From positions 628,501 to 692,500 of the forward strand of contig NZ_CP022413.2 in NCBI RefSeq assembly GCF_002222595.2: a stretch of DNA of 64,000 nucleotides, written 5' to 3'. The notes beneath the pieces are model-generated. The model was not told the origin of the DNA. It did no database searches and worked only from the letters and a program-made list of their open reading frames with translations. Shown piece after piece: positions 59,758 to 64,000 of this stretch; position 1 is the first letter of the stretch; every line of letters starts with the position of its first letter. This stretch comes from Blautia hansenii DSM 20583 (GTDB lineage Bacteria > Bacillota > Clostridia > Lachnospirales > Lachnospiraceae). Position numbers and translations under genes: made by a program.

Positions 59758-60630
59758 ATGAAAAAATCAAATGGCTTAGGTAAGATTTTATCCAAAATTA
59801 TTATTTATATTGCTCTTTTTGCTCTGGCAATTTCTATTATTGTGCCGGTTGGCTGGGTATTCATGGCCAGTGTAAAAAGAAATGCAGAATTTATTGGTGC
59901 AGATATTAACCCGTGGGCGCTTCCGACAGATCCACGTTGGGAGAACTTTAAACAGGCGTTTGTAGATGCCAGAATGGGAGAGTTTTTCTTAAACTCTGTT
60001 ATGGTAACAGCATTGGCTCTTTGTCTCTTGCTTTTAATTGCATTACCGGCATCTTATGTACTGGCAAGATTTAACTTTAAATGCAAAGGTATTTTAAATC
60101 TGGCTTGTATGGCCGGTCTGTTTATTAACGTAAACTACATTGTAGTTCCGATTTTCTTAATGCTGTCAGATGCAAATAAGACATTCGGTGTAGATTTCTT
60201 CCTGAATAACCGTTTCCTTCTGGCGCTGATTTATGCGGCTACCAGTCTTCCGTTTACGATTTATCTGTTAAGCGGTTACTTTAAAACTTTACCAAAGGGA
60301 TTTGAAGAAGCGGCTTACATTGACGGATGCGGTTACTTTAAGACTATGACAAAAATCATGATACCTATGGCAAAACCAAGTATCATTACAGTTATCTTAT
60401 TCAACTTCCTGTCCTTCTGGAATGAGTATATCATTGCATACACATTGATGGATGGACACGATACTCTGGCTATGGGACTGAAAAACCTGATGGCAGTAGA
60501 AAAAACAGCTACAAACTACGGTATCATGTATGCCGGTCTTGTAATTGTTATGCTTCCTACATTAATTCTGTATATCGCAGTACAGAAACGTTTAACTGAG
60601 GGTATGACTCTCGGCGGTCTGAAAGGATAA
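59758..60630 (+). CDS. Sugar ABC transporter permease (MalG-like, CUT1)
   Basis: The 290-residue permease has six helices and the EAA motif EAAYIDGCGYFKTMTKIMIPMAKPSI. It starts LSKIIIYIALFALAISIIVPVGWVFMASVK and ends RLTEGMTLGGLKG, as in MalG-type proteins. AAAGGAGAGCG precedes the ATG. It forms a heterodimer with the preceding permease. Confidence 0.95.
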   Translation: MKKSNGLGKILSKIIIYIALFALAISIIVPVGWVFMASVKRNAEFIGADINPWALPTDPRWENFKQAFVDARMGEFFLNSVMVTALALCLLLLIALPASYVLARFNFKCKGILNLACMAGLFINVNYIVVPIFLMLSDANKTFGVDFFLNNRFLLALIYAATSLPFTIYLLSGYFKTLPKGFEEAAYIDGCGYFKTMTKIMIPMAKPSIITVILFNFLSFWNEYIIAYTLMDGHDTLAMGLKNLMAVEKTATNYGIMYAGLVIVMLPTLILYIAVQKRLTEGMTLGGLKG

Positions 60631-60643
60631 GGAGGAAATAGTA

Positions 60644-60811
60644 ATGAATAATGCAGTAAAGATTATTATTAAAAGTATTGTTTTTATTGTTTGCCTCGGC
60701 TTAATTATTGTGGGGCAGAAAAATATCAGTCTTACAGGTCTGGCTATGGAATTAATCGGATTAGTTGGTCTGCTGGTGTTATTATTTCTTTACAATAAAA
60801 AATATCAATAG
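60644..60811 (+). CDS. Small hydrophobic protein downstream of the sugar permeases (DUF6903-like)
   Basis: The 55-residue protein, short enough to be missed, has two hydrophobic helices (IIIKSIVFIVCLGLIIVGQ and LIGLVGLLVLLFLY) and a basic tail NKKYQ. GGAGGAAATAGTA is a strong ribosome site 13 bases after the permease stop, and a terminator follows, so it is the last gene of the transporter operon. I recall a DUF6903 family of this kind beside carbohydrate transporters; this needs a search. It may be an accessory subunit. Confidence 0.78.
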   Translation: MNNAVKIIIKSIVFIVCLGLIIVGQKNISLTGLAMELIGLVGLLVLLFLYNKKYQ

Positions 60812-60814
60812 AGA

Positions 60815-60850
60815 AAAGAGGCGCTGCATATTGTGCAACGCCTCTTTTGT
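60815..60850 (+). terminator. Terminator of the sugar transporter operon
   Basis: AAGAGGCGCTGC pairs with GCAACGCCTCTT around ATATTGT-type loop, followed by TTTTG. Confidence 0.85.
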
Positions 60851-60992
60851 GTTTACAAATGAAGATAAGAACATGAAATTTACATAAAAATGACAAAAAG
60901 AAATCAATTTGTGCAAAGGAATTTAAAGAAATTTTTGATAGAATAAGAATATAAGAAACAGGAAAAAAATTATAGGAAAAGGAGATATTGTT

Positions 60993-61919
60993 ATGAAAAA
61001 ACCAGTATTAGTAGTTATGGCTGCAGGTATGGGAAGTCGTTACGGCGGATTAAAACAGATTGACCCGGTAGATGCACAGGGACATATCATTATGGACTTT
61101 TCTATCTATGATGCAGTAAAAGCAGGATTTGGAAAAGTTATCTTTATTATTAAAAAAGAAAATGAAGCAGATTTTAAAGCTGCAATCGGTGACCGTTTAA
61201 GCAAAGTCATTGATGTAGAATATGTATTTCAGGACTTACAGAATATTCCGGAAGGATACGAAGTACCGGCAGACCGTGTAAAACCATGGGGAACAGGTCA
61301 TGCAATTTTAAGCTGTCTGGGAACTATTGACGCTCCGTTTGCAGTTATTAACGCAGACGATTACTATGGAAGTCACGCATTTAAAATGATTTACGATTAT
61401 CTTACAACACATGAAGATGATGATAAATATCGTTACACAATGGTAGGATATGTAGTAGAAAATACATTAACAGAAAACGGACACGTTGCAAGAGGTGTTT
61501 GTGTAACAGATGAAAACGGATATCTTCAGAAAATCAACGAAAGAACACATATTGAAAAGAGAGAAAACGGCACAGCATACACAGAAGATGACGGACAGAC
61601 ATGGACCGTTATTCCGGAAGGCAGCACAGTTTCTATGAATATGTGGGGCTTCACACCAAGTATTCTGGCAGAACTGAAAGCTCGTTTCTCTAAATTCTTA
61701 GATGAAAATCTGGAAAAAAATCCATTAAAATGCGAATACTTCCTTCCATTTGTAGTGGATGAATTATTAAACGAAGGAAAAGCTACGGTTCAGGTATTAA
61801 AATCACTGGATAAATGGTACGGCGTAACTTACAAAGAAGATAAGCCGGTGGTTGTAGCTGCAATTCAGAGCTTAAAAGACAGTGGATTATATCCTGAAAA
61901 ACTTTGGGAGGAAAAATAA
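60993..61919 (+). CDS. Sugar-phosphate nucleotidyltransferase
   Basis: The 308-residue enzyme has the N-terminal nucleotidyltransferase signature VMAAGMGSRYGGLKQIDPVD (G-x-G-T/S-R ... K), and VINADDYYGSHAF with the metal-binding Asp pair. This form couples NTP with a sugar 1-phosphate to give an NDP-sugar. It stands directly before an N-acetylhexosamine 1-kinase, so the likely substrate is GlcNAc-1-P or GalNAc-1-P with UTP (inference). AAAGGAGATATT precedes the ATG. In bifidobacterial LNB/GNB clusters the equivalent position is held by the different enzyme LnpC. Confidence 0.85.
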   Translation: MKKPVLVVMAAGMGSRYGGLKQIDPVDAQGHIIMDFSIYDAVKAGFGKVIFIIKKENEADFKAAIGDRLSKVIDVEYVFQDLQNIPEGYEVPADRVKPWGTGHAILSCLGTIDAPFAVINADDYYGSHAFKMIYDYLTTHEDDDKYRYTMVGYVVENTLTENGHVARGVCVTDENGYLQKINERTHIEKRENGTAYTEDDGQTWTVIPEGSTVSMNMWGFTPSILAELKARFSKFLDENLEKNPLKCEYFLPFVVDELLNEGKATVQVLKSLDKWYGVTYKEDKPVVVAAIQSLKDSGLYPEKLWEEK

Positions 61920-61920
61920 A

Positions 61921-63018
61921 ATGGCAGAAGTAAAAACAGCAACAATTGAAAGCTTTCAGTTTCAGGGAGCTTGTGTAGAGTGTATTCCTTACGGAAGCGG
62001 TCATATCAATGATACCTTCCGTGTTACTTGTGAGGATAACGGGACAACAAGAAGATATATTTTACAGAGAATGAATAAAAATATTTTCTTAAATCCGGAA
62101 GAACTTATGGAAAACGTAGTAGGGGTTACTTCTTGGTTGAATAAAAAAATTCAGGAAAATGGCGGAGACCCAGAAAGAGAAACTTTGAATATTGTTTCTA
62201 CAAAAGATGGAAAATCTTTTTGCGTAGATGAAGATGGAGAATATTGGAGAGCTTATATCTTTATTGAAGGAGCTAGTACTTATGACTTAGTTCAGAATAA
62301 AGAAGATTTCTATCAGAGTGCTGTTGCATTTGGTCATTTTCAGGGACTTCTTGCAGATTATCCGGCAGAAACTCTCCATGAGACAATTGTGAACTTCCAT
62401 AATACAGTAGACCGTTTTGCTAAGTTTAAAAAAGCAGTAGAAGAAGATGCCTGCGGTAGAGCAAAAGACGTGCAGGAAGAAATTAATTTTGTATTAGAAA
62501 GAGAAAAACTTGCACACATTTTATGTGATATGCAGTCTGAGAAAAAAATTCCTCTCCGCGTAACACATAATGATACAAAATTAAATAATATTATGATTGA
62601 TGATGAAACACGTAAAGCAATTTGTGTTATTGACTTAGATACGGTTATGCCGGGACTTGCAGTAAATGACTTTGGTGATTCTATCCGTTTCGGAGCAAGT
62701 ACAGGAGAAGAAGACGAAAGAGATTTATCTAAAGTATCTTGTAGTATGGAGTTATTTGACTTGTATACAAAAGGCTTTATTGAAGGATGTAATGGAAGCC
62801 TTACAAAAGAAGAATTAGATATGCTTCCAATTGGTGCAATGACAATGACTTATGAATGTGGTATGCGTTTCCTTACAGATTATTTAGAGGGAGACCATTA
62901 CTTTAAAGTACACAGAGAAGGTCATAATCTGGATCGTTGTCGTACACAGTTTAAGCTAGTAAAAGATATGGAAGAAAAACTGGAACAGATGAATGAAATT
63001 GTAAACAAATATCGTTAA
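61921..63018 (+). CDS. nahK: N-acetylhexosamine 1-kinase (LnpB/NahK-like phosphotransferase)
   Basis: The 365-residue aminoglycoside-phosphotransferase-fold kinase resembles NahK: YGSGHINDTFRV (phosphate loop), LQRMNKNIFLNPEELMENV, VTHNDTKLNNIMID (catalytic Asp) and VIDLDTVMPGLAVNDFGDSIR (metal Asp). NahK phosphorylates GlcNAc/GalNAc at C1. ATG 61921 sits nine to ten bases behind GGGAGGAAAA; the frame extended to 61882 overlaps the nucleotidyltransferase. GalE follows. No lacto-N-biose phosphorylase (GH112) is present in the window. Confidence 0.88.
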   Translation: MAEVKTATIESFQFQGACVECIPYGSGHINDTFRVTCEDNGTTRRYILQRMNKNIFLNPEELMENVVGVTSWLNKKIQENGGDPERETLNIVSTKDGKSFCVDEDGEYWRAYIFIEGASTYDLVQNKEDFYQSAVAFGHFQGLLADYPAETLHETIVNFHNTVDRFAKFKKAVEEDACGRAKDVQEEINFVLEREKLAHILCDMQSEKKIPLRVTHNDTKLNNIMIDDETRKAICVIDLDTVMPGLAVNDFGDSIRFGASTGEEDERDLSKVSCSMELFDLYTKGFIEGCNGSLTKEELDMLPIGAMTMTYECGMRFLTDYLEGDHYFKVHREGHNLDRCRTQFKLVKDMEEKLEQMNEIVNKYR

Positions 63019-63025
63019 GCTTTAC

Positions 63026-63054
63026 TTGAATTTTCAGGAAGAAAGTGGTAGAGT
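63026..63054 (+). promoter_or_regulatory. Possible promoter of galE
   Basis: TTGAAT (63026-63031), 17 bases, TAGAGT (63049-63054) in the gap between nahK and galE. The -10 is weak; read-through from nahK is also possible. Confidence 0.35.
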
Positions 63055-63120
63055 ATAAACAAACATAAAAAGTGTTTTGAAACATAAAAAATAGTGCTTT
63101 TCTCAAAGGAGGAATAAAAA

Positions 63121-64000
63121 TGGCAATATTAGTAACAGGCGGTGCCGGATATATCGGCAGCCATACAGTAGTAGAACTTCAGAGTGCAGGTTATGATGTA
63201 GTAGTAGTAGATAACCTTTCCAATTCCAGTGAAAAATCTCTGGAAAGAGTAGAAAAAATTACAGGAAAACCTGTTAAATTTTATAAGGCAGATATTTTAG
63301 ACAGAGATGCGTTAAATGAAATCTTTGAAAAAGAAGAGATTGATTCCTGTATTCATTTTGCCGGATTAAAAGCAGTAGGAGAGTCTGTGGCAAAACCATG
63401 GGAATATTATGAAAACAATATTGCCGGTACTCTTACTTTAGTAGATGTTATGAGAAAGCATAATGTGAAAAATATTATCTTTTCATCGTCCGCTACTGTA
63501 TACGGAGATCCTGCAATTATTCCAATCACAGAGGAATGTCCAAAAGGTCAGTGCACCAATCCTTACGGCTGGACAAAATCCATGTTAGAGCAGATTTTAT
63601 CCGATATTCAGAAAGCAGATCCGGAATGGAACATCGTTCTTTTAAGATACTTTAACCCAATCGGAGCACATAAGAGCGGAACAATTGGAGAAAATCCAAA
63701 TGGTATTCCAAACAACCTGATGCCATATATTACACAGGTTGCAGTAGGAAAATTAAAAGAATTAGGTGTGTTCGGAAATGACTACGATACACATGACGGT
63801 ACAGGTGTAAGAGATTATATCCATGTTGTAGACCTTGCAAAAGGCCATGTAAAAGCTTTAAAGAAAATCGAAGAAAAAGCAGGGCTTAAAATTTACAATC
63901 TGGGAACAGGTGTAGGATACAGCGTTCTGGATATGGTAAAGAACTTCGAAGAAGCTACCGGCGTAAAAGTACCTTATGCAATCAAACCACGCCGTCCGGG
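63121..64000 (+). CDS. galE: UDP-glucose 4-epimerase (partial, runs off the window)
   Basis: The first 293 codons of an SDR-fold epimerase are seen: NAD-binding [11 protein letters not shown] (residues 6-16), [10 protein letters not shown] with the catalytic Ser/Thr, NPYGWTKSM (Tyr-x3-Lys) and [12 protein letters not shown]. GalE interconverts UDP-Glc/UDP-Gal and often UDP-GlcNAc/UDP-GalNAc. AAAGGAGG lies before ATG 63121. Position after nucleotidyltransferase and NahK points to salvage of galactosyl/N-acetylhexosamine units. The open frame continues to the end of the window; full length is normally about 330-340 residues. Confidence 0.95.

Noticed and set aside
1..64000. CRISPR arrays, tRNA or rRNA genes, insertion sequences and prophage
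   Set aside because: I found no regularly spaced direct repeats, cloverleaf-like tRNA segments, rRNA stretches or transposase/integrase frames.

Overview
The window reads as chromosome of an anaerobic, low-GC, gut-type Firmicute, most likely a Lachnospiraceae close to Blautia (inference from gene content and style; no rRNA is present to prove it). Pointers are strong AGGAGG ribosome sites, a class-F-like flavodiiron fusion, 2[4Fe-4S] ferredoxin, DUF1858 and DUF6472 small proteins, an anaerobic sulfatase-maturating enzyme, an N-acetylhexosamine kinase/GalE sugar cluster and an ArsP-type arsenic operon. No tRNA, rRNA, prophage, transposase or CRISPR array was seen.

Layout. 1-1.9 kb: end of one and all of a second half of an ABC exporter. 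2.0-5.7 kb: K+ uptake subunit (KtrB/TrkH) with a KdpD-like kinase that lacks the classical KdpD N-terminus, and a KdpE-like regulator. 5.8-6.6 kb: a decayed regulator and a small lipoprotein. 6.7-9.8 kb: peptidase T, then divergent lrgAB with a FadR-type regulator and a well-placed FadR/PdhR-like operator. 9.9-15.4 kb (minus strand): FeoAB, a GH13 alpha-glucosidase, an AraC regulator and a DUF1275 membrane protein. 15.5-18.2 kb: CoaBC, an ECF S component (PanT-like) and CoaX, a coenzyme A module. 18.3-21.1 kb: zinc-ribbon membrane protein, sortase B, sirtuin, DUF951. 21.2-26.3 kb: the housekeeping run rpsF-ssb-rpsR-gdpP-rplI-dnaB. 26.4-29.8 kb: thiC under a TPP riboswitch, a MerR regulator, ferredoxin, DUF1858, MecA. 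30-34 kb: a MATE exporter followed by a TetM/EF-G-like GTPase fused to a Rae1/YacP NYN nuclease domain. 34.1-41.2 kb: four-module flavodiiron protein, a GreA paralogue, and a phosphate module (Na/Pi cotransporter-PhoU, PhoB, PhoR) with a candidate Pho box. 41.2-43.6 kb: arsenic operon with repeated ArsR operators and an internally deleted arsC. 43.7-46.5 kb: TrkH-TrkA. 46.7-52.2 kb: DUF6472, proA, a CPBP protease, and an Xre-DUF3169-ABC exporter cassette. 52.3-57.0 kb: nagB, AraC, sulfatase-maturase and sulfatase, separated by a large inverted-repeat element. 57.3-64 kb: a CUT1 sugar ABC transporter, a 55-residue membrane microprotein, a sugar nucleotidyltransferase, N-acetylhexosamine 1-kinase and the start of galE.

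The last 12 kb looks like a host-glycan module: sulfate removal, amino-sugar deamination, uptake of an oligosaccharide, and conversion of a hexosamine-1-phosphate to UDP-sugar. The most unusual single gene is the ribosomal GTPase-Rae1 fusion at 31.4-34.0 kb. Several promoters and operators were read directly at consensus spacing, and many starts were moved inward from the longest open frame on the basis of ribosome-binding-site placement.
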